NCBI GenBank assembly: GCA_000940995.1
Contig: CP005973.1
Location: forward strand, 434,001 to 498,000
DNA length: 64,000 nt
From: Photobacterium gaetbulicola Gung47
Lineage (GTDB): Bacteria > Pseudomonadota > Gammaproteobacteria > Enterobacterales > Vibrionaceae
Reading direction: 5' to 3'
A program made the translations under genes and the position numbers. This document shows, piece by piece, positions 41,592-50,949 of the stretch (positions are counted from its first letter, which is position 1; every line of letters begins with the position of its first letter). The notes beneath the pieces are model-generated. The model saw only the letters and a program-made list of their open reading frames with translations, made no database searches and was not told the origin of the DNA.

Positions 41592-42599
41592 TTAAAGAAC
41601 GGGGAAGGTGGCATTGAATACCCATCCGATGAGGGTAAATGCAACCAACAAGAGCGCGAAAAGCGTGGCGAGCAAACGCCACTGCATGACTTGCTTGAGT
41701 AAAATGAATTCAGGAAAGCTGGCCGCGACCGTGCTCATACAAAATGCGAGCGTGGTACCAATGGGAAGTCCGTTGGTGATCAGGCTCTCCATGACAGGAA
41801 TGACCCCGGTCGCGTTCGAATAGAGCGGGATGCCAAGTAATACGGCTGCAGGTACAGACCACCATTGGCCAGCCCCAAGATAAGCCTCTATCCAGCCTTC
41901 AGGCACAAAGCCGTGTAGGGCTGCTCCAAGGCCGACACCGATGATCACCCACTTCCAGACCCTGGCAAAAATAGTAGCGACCTCCTCTTTGGCAAAGCCG
42001 TGCCGTTCAGCCAGGGTCAAAGACGTCGAATGGGTTGGAGTGCCGGTGGCATTGTGTCTTTGCTTAATGTGGTCTTTGCCTTGTTTCATGGCATTGGCGG
42101 CAAAGGGCTGGAGCCAGCGCTCAGCTTTGATGGCGTCAAGGAATATCCCGCCCAATATCCCTACTGACATGCCAAGCGCAATATAAACAAAGGTAAATTT
42201 CCAGCCAAGTAGGCTCATGAGCAAAAGTACGGCCACTTCATTAATCAGTGGGGAAGTAATGAGGAACGCCATCGTGATCCCGAGCGGGATCCCTGCCGAG
42301 GTGAAGCCCAGAAACACGGGAATGCTCGAGCATGAACAGAATGGGGTGATCGCACCAAACAATGCCCCCATAGAGTAACCCAGCGCGCGGTGTTTGCCGG
42401 CCAAATAGTCCCTGACCCGTTCAACATTCAATGATGCACGAACCAAAGCAATGACGTAAATCATAAACAGCAAGAGGGCAAATATCTTGAGGGTATCCTC
42501 AATGAAAAAATGCAGAGCTCCCGCTAATTGGGTATCGGGGGGTAACCCAAAGACCGAGTAAACCGCCCACGAGGCGAAATCCGTGAAAACTTGGAACAT
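41592..42599 (-). CDS. Permease of the DUF318/ArsP-like family
   Basis: The 335-residue inner-membrane protein has about eight predicted membrane segments in two halves joined by a polar loop (about residues 170-205). Family motifs are FCSCSSIPVFLGFTSAGIPLG, with two Cys in a membrane segment, and GIPLYSNATGVIPVMESL. Relatives include ArsP exporters of organoarsenicals, but many members have other or unknown substrates. It is co-transcribed with the small thioredoxin. No ArsR-type regulator is adjacent, unlike in many such clusters. Substrate is open. Confidence 0.85.
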   Translation of the reverse strand: MFQVFTDFASWAVYSVFGLPPDTQLAGALHFFIEDTLKIFALLLFMIYVIALVRASLNVERVRDYLAGKHRALGYSMGALFGAITPFCSCSSIPVFLGFTSAGIPLGITMAFLITSPLINEVAVLLLMSLLGWKFTFVYIALGMSVGILGGIFLDAIKAERWLQPFAANAMKQGKDHIKQRHNATGTPTHSTSLTLAERHGFAKEEVATIFARVWKWVIIGVGLGAALHGFVPEGWIEAYLGAGQWWSVPAAVLLGIPLYSNATGVIPVMESLITNGLPIGTTLAFCMSTVAASFPEFILLKQVMQWRLLATLFALLLVAFTLIGWVFNATFPVL

Positions 42600-42672
42600 A
42601 CTTTGTCCTTATCAAATAGACTAACTACAGATAAAGACGAATGAGGTATGAAAAGGATTCTTAATGAAGAGC

Positions 42673-42748
42673 AAAAAAGTTGAAAAAGCCCCCTAGACGA
42701 GCGTAAGGGGTGGGGCAACCCCCCAAAATCGGCTTTTTCAACTTTTTT
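42673..42748. terminator. 18-bp perfect inverted repeat, probable bidirectional terminator or relic element
   Basis: AAAAAAGTTGAAAAAGCC (42673-42690) and GGCTTTTTCAACTTTTTT (42731-42748) are exact complements. The inner 40 bases hold GGGG/CCCC pairs (for example GGGGCAACCCC). The A/T runs at both ends give T tracts on each strand. It lies upstream of the permease and upstream of the P-loop gene, so neither adjacent gene ends here. That makes a plain terminator odd and a small mobile-element relic possible. Confidence 0.55.
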
Positions 42749-42919
42749 CGGTGTTTACTTAATTAAGCTGCCGCTTACTGTACGAGGTTTTAGATGTCAT
42801 GTGTGGGTATCAGTTATTCATGACAGGCTGCTTGGGGGATGTCATGAGCGCTCCGCTTGGCTTTCGGAAAAAGCATTTTTTTGACTAAGCTGATAAATAA
42901 ACCCTGCGAGCCAAAGCCA

Positions 42920-43510
42920 ATGAAAAAAAAGCAGTTGCAAGTTGTGGTAACCGGAGGCCCCGGAGGCGGAAAAACCACTGCGTTGGATCTTTTCCGCAGA
43001 GAGCTGGGCCATAAGATAGCTGTTGTACCCGAGGCGGCGACGGTACTTTTCTCTGGCGGCATAACACGCTCAGAAGATGAGCAAGTGCTTAAATTGGTAC
43101 AGAAAACGATTTTTCAGCTGCAAAAGAATGTCGAGGAGATCCATAAAGCACAGTTTCCGGACAGGTTACTGGTGTGTGATCGCGGCTCGCTTGATGGTTT
43201 GGCTTACTGGCCTGGTAGCGAAAGTGAATTTTTTAGCGAGGTAAATTCTACTTTTGAAGATGAAATCGCCCGCTACGATGCTGTGATCTTTTTTGAATCC
43301 GCCGGAGCCTCCGGACATGATATCAGTAGCAATAACCCGGTACGAAACGAGTCGTCTCAACAAGCTGCGCAATTAGATAAAAAACTTCAGAAAGTCTGGT
43401 CCAGGCATCCCCATTTCTACTTTGTTGGGAGCTCAGAGTCCTTTATTCGGAAGATCATGTTCGGGATCATGACGATAGAAAACGTGATAAATCAGTATCA
43501 GAGGGGGTAG
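42920..43510 (+). CDS. P-loop NTPase (AAA_28-like)
   Basis: The 196-residue protein has Walker A VVTGGPGGGKTTALDLF (residues about 9-25), a mobile helix with VVPEAATVLFSGG, a Walker-B-like LLVCDRGSLDGLAYW and a late LQKVWSRHPHFYFVGSS. This layout fits the AAA_28/NadR-like kinase group. Such proteins bind ATP or GTP and may act as small-molecule or nucleoside kinases; the partner is unknown. A TTG start at 42857 is possible, but MKKKQLQVV at 42920 gives the usual N-terminus. The ribosome binding site is weak. The gene stands alone. Confidence 0.8.
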   Translation: MKKKQLQVVVTGGPGGGKTTALDLFRRELGHKIAVVPEAATVLFSGGITRSEDEQVLKLVQKTIFQLQKNVEEIHKAQFPDRLLVCDRGSLDGLAYWPGSESEFFSEVNSTFEDEIARYDAVIFFESAGASGHDISSNNPVRNESSQQAAQLDKKLQKVWSRHPHFYFVGSSESFIRKIMFGIMTIENVINQYQRG

Positions 43511-43589
43511 TTATAACCGCTGTGTTATGGGGGGCTTACGGTATACCAGGGCCGCCCCTGCGACCCTTTGATAACAGTATTTGAATGGC

Positions 43590-44177
43590 TTAATAAGCCG
43601 CTACGACGGAAATAGCACCAATACCTTCATTTATAGATAAAATTTCTGGTGCCACTGATGCATTTTCTTGCGCCTTTTCAATGGTTTTATACTCGTGAAG
43701 CACCCCGTAATGATAATTACCAATGTTAAACGTAATGAGGTGATTATGCATAGCTAACTGCCCTGCGTGGGTATGTTTGTATGTCTCCTTCACCGATAAG
43801 TCTTCAACGTTCTCTGCTTCCAGTATTTTGAGCAAATCCTTAAGAGCGATTCCCTCCTCTTTGTCTCTGTACATACGCAGTCCGAGGCTGTACCAGTTCT
43901 CTGGTATCATTTCAATCCACATACTTTCTGCGATTTGGTTGCTTGAGCAGTCAATTTCGACTGCGCCACCTAAAAATTCAAACTTTTCGCAGTTGAAGGC
44001 AGTTGTTTTCTTTATTTTGACTTGCTTTTTACATACTCCATTCTGTCCCAACTCCGAATTGGTTGTTTTCCCAAGTTCAACCTCTAACGGTAGCTCGAAT
44101 AAAACACTTGAAGCTATAGCCTCAGAGTTTATCAATAACATTGCTATAGTGAAAAAATACGAAATAACCTTTTTCAT
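43590..44177 (-). CDS. Exported hypothetical protein (195 aa)
   Basis: No family is recognised. The product has a signal peptide (MKKVISYFFTIAMLLINSEA, cleavage near AIAS). The mature part begins SVLFELPLEVELGKTTNSEL, a pattern seen in small periplasmic proteins with a repeated substrate-recognition lobe. It has four Cys in the first half (VCKKQ, FNCEKF, IDCSS) that may form disulfides. AGGTG precedes the ATG at 44177; the open frame continues to 44225 without a signal. Codon use looks more AT-rich than nearby genes, as does the following gap, hinting at acquired DNA. Confidence 0.65.
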   Translation of the reverse strand: MKKVISYFFTIAMLLINSEAIASSVLFELPLEVELGKTTNSELGQNGVCKKQVKIKKTTAFNCEKFEFLGGAVEIDCSSNQIAESMWIEMIPENWYSLGLRMYRDKEEGIALKDLLKILEAENVEDLSVKETYKHTHAGQLAMHNHLITFNIGNYHYGVLHEYKTIEKAQENASVAPEILSINEGIGAISVVAAY

Positions 44178-44820
44178 GTTTACACCTACTTTGCATTTTT
44201 CAGGCCAAATTGTTAAGGCATACATATACCGGTCATCTAACTAAATCTTGCTTTCAAAAAAGCTATAATTGGCTTCGCACTATGTGTAGGTAATGGAAAA
44301 ATGACGCCTTAAGTGTTTCCATGCCCCGTGTTCCGGTATTAGTAGTCTTTGGTTATCATTGTTTTTTGTGTGTTAATTTATTGTAATGCAATGATTTTTT
44401 TGGCCTTGCCAATTCCACGATTAATCCTTTTTTGAGGCGGTTGACAATTTAAAAACTACAATAAAATGGCAGGAAAACAGTGACAGGTATCAAATAACAA
44501 CATCGATTGTTATAAACTGATCGCAGAGGTGGTAATTATTAAAGTCTGAAGTGACTCTTAACGCGGTTATCAATTTTAACTGACCTTGCTTTTATTCTGT
44601 GTAATCCTTTTTTGGCTTTATCTTGTTTTGTATTTAAAGCAATCAATAAGAGGAAATCATAAACCTGTTATCTATAATGTTTCATTATTTTTTCATGTTT
44701 TGGTAATGTTTGCTTACATTAATTTTATTATTTGCTTCTGTATTTTTTAGAGAATGTAACTGAGATAAAAATGTGCCTCAAAAACAGTTATTAGATCTGG
44801 GATAATAATAAAATTTTCTA
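44178..44820. other. AT-rich 640-base gap without a recognisable gene
   Basis: The stretch between the exported protein and the ECF sigma gene is AT-rich and has no frame with a ribosome binding site. I see no strong hairpin or repeat. It may hold a promoter of the 43590 gene and decayed sequence. Confidence 0.4.
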
Positions 44821-45375
44821 TCATGACTTTTCTCTGCGGGGCGTAAAACAGCACACTTGCTGGTTAGCATCGAGCTTTACTTGGCAAGATAATATCAACT
44901 GCTGCTTCAGTTTGTTGCGCGCCCGTAGCAGGCGTGATTTTACGGCCGGCAGGGTCAAACCTTGTTGGTTGGCATAGGCTTGTTGAGTCATCCCCTTGAT
45001 GTCACAAGCTTTCAAAACGTGGCTATCTGGCTGCGGGAGCTCGGACAGGACTCGGCTTAGGCACTGGGTGAGGGTATCGACAACCGCTTGCGGGTCATTT
45101 TCTTGCTCAATATCCTGTTCTAATGGCACGGGATGTTTTTTCCGTCTGTGGTCAATGAGCAAATTGTTTGCCACACGGTAGAGCCAAGCCCGGGGGTTGC
45201 TGATGTTGCAAAACGCATAGTCTTTGACCATTGCCCGAATGAATACCTCTTGTAGCAAATCATCGGTCAATTCGGCATCGTTCGTTTGGGTGGTTAGCCA
45301 GAGGGCGAGGGGCCGGGCATGTTGCGCCCAGGCATCCATCAAGCAAGGCCGGGCGTTGTGGCTGTTTTGGCTCAT
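44821..45375 (-). CDS. ECF-type sigma-70 family factor (SigZ-like)
   Basis: The 184-residue product has sigma region 2 (DDLLQEVFIRAMV and NPRAWLYRVANNLLIDHRR) and region 4 (KGMTQQAYANQQGLTLPAVKSRLLRARNKL). A short C-terminal extension, CQVKLDANQQVCCFTPR, resembles SigZ-type factors. The Cys-containing tail may sense redox state or metal, which is speculative. No anti-sigma gene is adjacent. It lies 73 bases downstream of the metallo-hydrolase gene on the same strand, so the two may be one operon. Confidence 0.85.
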   Translation of the reverse strand: MSQNSHNARPCLMDAWAQHARPLALWLTTQTNDAELTDDLLQEVFIRAMVKDYAFCNISNPRAWLYRVANNLLIDHRRKKHPVPLEQDIEQENDPQAVVDTLTQCLSRVLSELPQPDSHVLKACDIKGMTQQAYANQQGLTLPAVKSRLLRARNKLKQQLILSCQVKLDANQQVCCFTPRREKS

Positions 45376-45448
45376 CGTAATGCTCTGTTCCGCTTAGTGA
45401 TTATTGACGAAACGAGTGTATCGTAATTGGATTGGCATTTTTGGCAAC

Positions 45449-46198
45449 TCATGTTGCAGAAAAAGCACGTTTGAATTTTGTTTTAACCGAACGCCAGTGA
45501 GTTGTCGGTGTGGTTGGTGCCTTGTCGAGAAGGTGCTGGAAATCATCCTGGCTCGGGCAGATTTCACCACCATGGGCAAGTAGCAGGCTTGTGGGTGATA
45601 ATGCGACGATCTTATTGACTGACTGGCGGTAGCGATTGGGGTAGAAAACCGGGAAGGGAGGAATATAGCGTCCTTTCACTTTTACCATTAGATCGGCGAC
45701 ATAAACCTTGCCGGAGTTTTGGTGGTATAGCGATAAGTCCCGGTCGGTATGACCTTGAGTTGATAGTGCCCGCCACTCGGGGAAGCCTGGTACCAGTTCT
45801 TGGTCGTCAAGCAGGTAATCTGGCTTTAGTTTGGCGTTATACCACAAATTACAGCGGGTCTTTTTCATTCGCTTGGCGACCCAACTTGCTAGCAGCAAGT
45901 CGGTCCAATGCATCAGTATGCCATCAATGCCCTGGTACCACTGGCCGGGGACATTGGCGGCGGCAATGCTGCATCCTGTCAATTTGCGAAGACGATGCGC
46001 CGCACCGGCGTGATCAGGGTGCATGTGGGTGACAATGACCAGTTTGAGATCCTTGACTGGGCGCTTAAGCTGTTCGCGGATGAAGTTGAGCAAATGAGGA
46101 ATATCAGCACGGCAGCAGCCATCTAAAAGCAGCAAGCCATAACGGTATTCAACGAGATATATCGATTGGATATAGCCATCTATCTGGTGCAGTTTCAT
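45449..46198 (-). CDS. Metallo-beta-lactamase-fold hydrolase
   Basis: The 249-residue protein has the metal-binding motif THMHPDHAGAAHRL (about residues 62-75), a second ligand His in STQGHTDRDLSLY and a late LLAHGGE. It has no signal peptide. The family is very broad (thioesters, lactones, phosphodiesters), so the substrate is unknown. The start at 46198 (MKLHQIDGYIQSIYLVE) is chosen because AGGG stands about 8 bases upstream and it gives the standard first strand; the frame is open to 46252. It may be co-expressed with the ECF sigma factor gene that follows. Confidence 0.85.
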   Translation of the reverse strand: MKLHQIDGYIQSIYLVEYRYGLLLLDGCCRADIPHLLNFIREQLKRPVKDLKLVIVTHMHPDHAGAAHRLRKLTGCSIAAANVPGQWYQGIDGILMHWTDLLLASWVAKRMKKTRCNLWYNAKLKPDYLLDDQELVPGFPEWRALSTQGHTDRDLSLYHQNSGKVYVADLMVKVKGRYIPPFPVFYPNRYRQSVNKIVALSPTSLLLAHGGEICPSQDDFQHLLDKAPTTPTTHWRSVKTKFKRAFSAT

Positions 46199-46351
46199 CT
46201 TGATATCCCTAAGTGGATGAAAAGCAATTTTATCTTTCTTCAATAAAAACATTATTTAACAACTCATCAGACCAATCAAGCAGGGAATAGTACAGAGACC
46301 GATATGATGAACATGAGGGAAGGTGTGACTCACGCATAGAACGCTAGAGTA

Positions 46352-46403
46352 GAAAAAGGCCCAACGTGAAATATATGAGTGGTCAGCGAGAGTCACGTTG
46401 GGC
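46352..46403 (-). terminator. Rho-independent terminator of the RND efflux operon
   Basis: GCCCAACGTGA (46359-46369) and TCACGTTGGGC (46393-46403) are perfect complements. On the minus strand the stem is followed by CTTTTTCT. Confidence 0.85.
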
Positions 46404-46409
46404 AAGGAT

Positions 46410-47864
46410 TTAAATTTCCCAATCACCTCCTAGGGCCTTGTTTAACCCGACGACCATATTGGCGGTCTGCAGCCGGGCTGCCACTACGCGGTCGCGCATT
46501 GCATGTTGCTGGCGCTGGGCATCCAGTACCGACAGGTAGTCGATAAGGCCTGCCTGGTAGAGTGATAGCGCTTTGCCTACTGCTTCCTCAGTTTCTGCTT
46601 CGGCCTCAAGCAACAAAGACTGATACTGCTGGCTGTTACCGTAGCCATTGAGCAAGGTCTCCACCTCCCCGATAGCGCTGTTGACCGCATGCTGGTATGT
46701 GAGTGCGCTGGCTTCAAAGCGTGACTCTTGAAGCTTGATCATGGCATCGGTACGGCCGCCGTCGAACAGGTTCCAGCTGACCCCGACACTGGCGAGCCAC
46801 GTTGCTGAGTCGCTGTCGAACAGATCATCAAAATCCCCCGCAAGCACACCCGGTGTCCCGGTCAGGTAAAACTTCGGGTATTGATTGGCAACAGCCGCAG
46901 CTAACTCGGCATTTTGTGCGGCCATTTCCCGTTCTGCGATTCGGAGATCTGGCCTTCTTTGCAATAGATCTGAAGGCAGGCCTGTCGGGATTAATCCATT
47001 GAAGGAAGGTAATGGCGAGTTGACGGCAAGCCTTTCCTGCATATGACGAGGAGATTCACCGAGTAAAATAGCCAAACGTTGCTGGTGGGCATTTTCCGCG
47101 GTTTCCAACTGTGGGATCACCGCCCTGGTTGCGGCCAGCATTGCTTTGGCCCGGGCGACATCGAGCTGGGAGCCATAGCCACTGTGGTGAATTTTTTCGA
47201 CTAATGCCAGCGTTTGTTGTTGATCCTTGACCAATTCAAGGGCGATTGTCTTACGCTCCTGGGCCCCACGAAACTGGAGGTAGTTGTGGAGTACATCGCT
47301 GGTGATCAGAGTTGTCAGTCCCTGGCACATGATCTCTGCCTGCTCGGCACGAATGGAGGCCGCTTTTGCTTGGCTGTCAATTCGGCCGAATAAGTCCAGC
47401 TCCCAGGCGATGGTCATACCGGCATGAAAGGCGCTTTGATCACTGTCTATGATGGCCGTACCCAATGGGTTATTGGAAGATACAGCTGCACCGAGCAGTG
47501 GGTCATTTTCACTGATGCCATACGAGGTATAGCCTGCACCAAGGCCGACGGTCGGCACTTTGAATGACTCGACGATCTGGTTGAAGGCTTGGGCGGATCT
47601 GATCCGCTCCGAAGCCACTTTCAGTGGGATATTTTGGTTTTGGGCATCACGAATGAGTTCATTCAATGTTGGGTCATTAAATTGGGACCACCAATGGGCG
47701 TTGGTCTGCTGTCCTGTGAGGCTTTGCCCGCTATTTACCCCCGAAACCGCTCGATTTAAGTAGGTGTCAGCGAGCGTACTGCGCGGTTGTTCGTAGTTTG
47801 GTGCCGAGGCACAACCGGTCAGGATCAGTGCGGCTGTCAATACAGTTAAATTAAGCTTTTTCAT
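46410..47864 (-). CDS. Outer-membrane efflux channel (OprM/NodT-type lipoprotein)
   Basis: The 484-residue product is a TolC-superfamily outer-membrane factor with a lipoprotein signal (lipobox LTGC, Cys18). It shows repeated coiled-coil/beta halves, including LPSDLLQRRPDLRIAEREMAAQNAEL and VSWNLFDGGRTDAMI, both typical of the NodT family. It forms the exit duct of the tripartite pump with the two genes upstream. Its start overlaps the end of the RND gene by 14 bases, so translation is coupled. Confidence 0.93.
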   Translation of the reverse strand: MKKLNLTVLTAALILTGCASAPNYEQPRSTLADTYLNRAVSGVNSGQSLTGQQTNAHWWSQFNDPTLNELIRDAQNQNIPLKVASERIRSAQAFNQIVESFKVPTVGLGAGYTSYGISENDPLLGAAVSSNNPLGTAIIDSDQSAFHAGMTIAWELDLFGRIDSQAKAASIRAEQAEIMCQGLTTLITSDVLHNYLQFRGAQERKTIALELVKDQQQTLALVEKIHHSGYGSQLDVARAKAMLAATRAVIPQLETAENAHQQRLAILLGESPRHMQERLAVNSPLPSFNGLIPTGLPSDLLQRRPDLRIAEREMAAQNAELAAAVANQYPKFYLTGTPGVLAGDFDDLFDSDSATWLASVGVSWNLFDGGRTDAMIKLQESRFEASALTYQHAVNSAIGEVETLLNGYGNSQQYQSLLLEAEAETEEAVGKALSLYQAGLIDYLSVLDAQRQQHAMRDRVVAARLQTANMVVGLNKALGGDWEI

Positions 47865-50800
47865 GAGTCAGCTCCTCATCATGCCCTGCGTTGTCGGTTG
47901 TGTGCTTTAAGTCAGCTCGGTAAAACAAACGGTATAGAGCCGGCATCACAAACAGAGAAAGTACGGTCGCTGCCGCCAAGCCGCCGATGATGGTGGCCGC
48001 CATCTGGTCAAACAAGCGGTCTGACAGCAACGGGATCATCCCCAGAGCAGTGGTTAGCGCACCCATTGAAATCGCCATGGTGCGGTTTAAAGTGGCTTCC
48101 TCGATGGCATCCTCCAGACCTTTTCCATTTTTTCTTTCCAGTTCGATCTGGTCCATCAGTACAATCCCGTTTTTGATGATCATCCCCGATAGGGCGATGG
48201 CGCCGATCAAGGCCATGAAGCCGAATGGTTTATCGGCAATCAACAGGAACCAGCTCGCTCCGGTGGCGGCAAGAGGCACGGTTGTTAGAATGATGACAGG
48301 CTGCTTGAAGCCGTTGAACAGGGCTACAAGGATGATCACCATGATAAGCAGTGCTTTAGGCAGTTGGTTGAAGGTATCTGTGATAGCCCTGTCTTCGTCG
48401 TAATATTCGCCCCCCCACTCAAATCGGTAGCCGTCAGGCAGTTCGATAGCTTCAATATCCGCGGCGAGTTGCTTACGGACATCTGAGGCTGTCATACCGT
48501 CAACCGCGGCCTGAACGGTGATAGCGGGTACGCGGTTTCGCCGCCATATCATGCTTTCTTCATCCTTGAGTTCGAATTTATCGACAACTTGACCCAATGG
48601 AACAGAGTGCAATCCCATCAGCGATCGTACAGGTAGAGTCTCCAGCGAATTAATATCGGCATCGGCACTGCGGATGTTGATGGGGATTAACTCATCACCT
48701 TGGTGAAGGCGTGCCAGAGTTACGCCGTTAGTTGCCCGCTGAATAGCAAGGGCGATATCAGTACGGTTGATGCCTGCACGACGCGCTTGCTCCTGGTTAA
48801 GCTGCGGGACGATGACTTTGCTTTTCTGACGCCAGTCGTCACGGACATACTTGGTATTCGGATGGGCTCGCATTATGTCTTGGGCCTGTTTTGACAGTGC
48901 GTGCAGTACCTCGGGATCGGGACCGATAAACCTGGCCTCAATACTGAATTTGTCTTTGGTCGCGAGCTTCAGCGCCCGGAACCTAGGCTCGGCATGAGGA
49001 AACTGCTCTTCTAGCCATTGGTCACCTCGACGTTCCAGCGCCTCGATGCCGCTGTAGTCATGGGTATTGATCAGGATCTGACCATAGCTTGGGTCATATG
49101 GCTCTGGTTCAACGGTAACGGAGAACCTTGGTGCACTTGCGCCAACAAAAGTAGTGAAATCTTTGACTTCTGGTTGCTCACGCAGCCAGTCCTCAATACG
49201 AACCATATCGGCCGATGTTTGCTCTATCTGTGCACCATTCGGTAGCCAGTAATCGAGAAATACCATAGCGCGGTCTGAGGTTGGTATGAAGTTGACCGAA
49301 ATATGAGGCACGACAAAGGCGGTAATACCAAGAAGCGGTACCAATACACTGAGGCCTTTGAGTGGGTGGCGGACCGTGTAGTGGACGGCTTTGCGGTACA
49401 GCGACGGCTTGTTTGCCTGCGGCTCTTTGCCTTGGGAGGCTGGTGTCTGCTTCGGCTTGAACCAGGCCCAACACATTAACGGGGTAATCGTCATGGCAAT
49501 CAGCCACGATAGAAGCAGTGACGCGCACATGACCCAGAATACCGAACCGGCAAATTCAGCCGCGTCGGTTGTGGAAAACATCACCGGACTCGCCCCCATG
49601 ACAGCAATAATGGTGGCTGCTAGGAGCGGAACGGCTGTTTCCTGGATGGTTTCTTTGGCCGCTTTTAGTCGGTCAATACCTTTGTTGATCTTGGAAATGA
49701 TCATATCGGTGACAACAATGGCGTTATCAACCAGCATACCTAGCGCAAGAATAAAGGTGCCCAAAGATACGCGCTGTAGATCAATGGCCTCTATCTTCAT
49801 GTAAACCAGGGTCAGCAAGATAGTTAGCATTAGGCTGCTACCGACTATCAGGGCGCTTTTCAGGCCCATGAATAACCACAGGATCACGACGACAATCAAG
49901 ACACTCTCGATCAAGTTGGACACGAAGTTGTTGATCGACTTTTGTACTTCTTCCGGCTGGAAAGCGACGGCATTAATGTCGATACCCAGCGGCAGGGTCT
50001 GCTGATACTCGGCGATAACCTGATTGAGCTGATCACCCAGAGAGACCACATTGATGCCAGAGTTCGGGCTGACTGCCAGCGTGATTGCATCAATGCCGTT
50101 GAAGCGGCTTTCAGACAGAGCTGGCGTCTGGTAGCCCATAGAGACAGTGGCGATATCACCAAGGCGGATCAAGCCGGTTCCCAAGTCCCCCACACCGCCT
50201 TTGATCATCAGGTTCCTAATATCATCCAGGCTGGTAAATTCACTGCCTTGATCAACCCGGATACGTTCGATCCCAGCTTTGAACTGACCCGCATCATAGA
50301 TCATGTTCTGGCTGGCCAACTGATTGATGACTTGCGCCGAAGAAAGGCCATAATCAGCCAAACGTTCATCGGGTAAGTCGATATTAACGACTTGGTTGCG
50401 TACCCCATGCAGCTCAATTTTCTTGATGCCTTCAACTGCTTTTAGGCGGCGCTGTAGCTCCTTGGCATAGAGACGCAGCTCGCTGGGCTCAATGCCTTCG
50501 CCGGTTATCGCAAACAACATGCCGTACACTTCCGAAAACTCATCCTGCACAATGCTGATTTGAGCCGTTGCCGGCAGCTCGAGCTTAACGTCGTTGATCT
50601 TGCGGCGGAGCAGGTCCCACTGCTGAGGCAGTTCCTTTGAGCTGGTGGACTCCTGGAGATCGACAAAGACCATCGAGCTGCCGGGACGAGACAGAGAGCG
50701 AAGTTTCCACAACGATTCCATCTCTTGTAATCGGGTCTCGATTTTGTCTGTGACTTGCGCCTCGACCTCCTGCGCGGAAGCGCCTGGGTAGAGGGTGACA

Positions 50801-50949
50801 ACAACGGCGCTTTTGACCGTAAATGTGGGATCCTCAAGCTTACCCAGCTTGAAGTAAGAAGTAATACCAGCAATGACGCACAACACACTGAAGAAAACGA
50901 TAAAGGTGCGCTGTCGAATTGCAAATTCTGCAAGATTCATCGTTGTCAC
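47851..50949 (-). CDS. RND-family efflux transporter, inner-membrane subunit
   Basis: The 1032-residue proton-driven pump has twelve predicted membrane segments and two large periplasmic loops. RQRTFIVFFSVLCVIAG opens it. The TM4 acidic pair is in ALGMLVDNAIVVTDM, which also holds the conserved Asp of the proton relay. GLAAATVLSLFVMPALY closes it. The sequence LGKLEDPTFTVKSAVVVT resembles a subgroup related to TriC/VexB-like pumps. Substrates may be detergents, dyes, biocides or drugs; none can be fixed from sequence. The adaptor gene ends immediately upstream and the channel gene overlaps the 3' end. Confidence 0.94.
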   Translation of the reverse strand: MTTMNLAEFAIRQRTFIVFFSVLCVIAGITSYFKLGKLEDPTFTVKSAVVVTLYPGASAQEVEAQVTDKIETRLQEMESLWKLRSLSRPGSSMVFVDLQESTSSKELPQQWDLLRRKINDVKLELPATAQISIVQDEFSEVYGMLFAITGEGIEPSELRLYAKELQRRLKAVEGIKKIELHGVRNQVVNIDLPDERLADYGLSSAQVINQLASQNMIYDAGQFKAGIERIRVDQGSEFTSLDDIRNLMIKGGVGDLGTGLIRLGDIATVSMGYQTPALSESRFNGIDAITLAVSPNSGINVVSLGDQLNQVIAEYQQTLPLGIDINAVAFQPEEVQKSINNFVSNLIESVLIVVVILWLFMGLKSALIVGSSLMLTILLTLVYMKIEAIDLQRVSLGTFILALGMLVDNAIVVTDMIISKINKGIDRLKAAKETIQETAVPLLAATIIAVMGASPVMFSTTDAAEFAGSVFWVMCASLLLSWLIAMTITPLMCWAWFKPKQTPASQGKEPQANKPSLYRKAVHYTVRHPLKGLSVLVPLLGITAFVVPHISVNFIPTSDRAMVFLDYWLPNGAQIEQTSADMVRIEDWLREQPEVKDFTTFVGASAPRFSVTVEPEPYDPSYGQILINTHDYSGIEALERRGDQWLEEQFPHAEPRFRALKLATKDKFSIEARFIGPDPEVLHALSKQAQDIMRAHPNTKYVRDDWRQKSKVIVPQLNQEQARRAGINRTDIALAIQRATNGVTLARLHQGDELIPINIRSADADINSLETLPVRSLMGLHSVPLGQVVDKFELKDEESMIWRRNRVPAITVQAAVDGMTASDVRKQLAADIEAIELPDGYRFEWGGEYYDEDRAITDTFNQLPKALLIMVIILVALFNGFKQPVIILTTVPLAATGASWFLLIADKPFGFMALIGAIALSGMIIKNGIVLMDQIELERKNGKGLEDAIEEATLNRTMAISMGALTTALGMIPLLSDRLFDQMAATIIGGLAAATVLSLFVMPALYRLFYRADLKHTTDNAGHDEELTHEKA

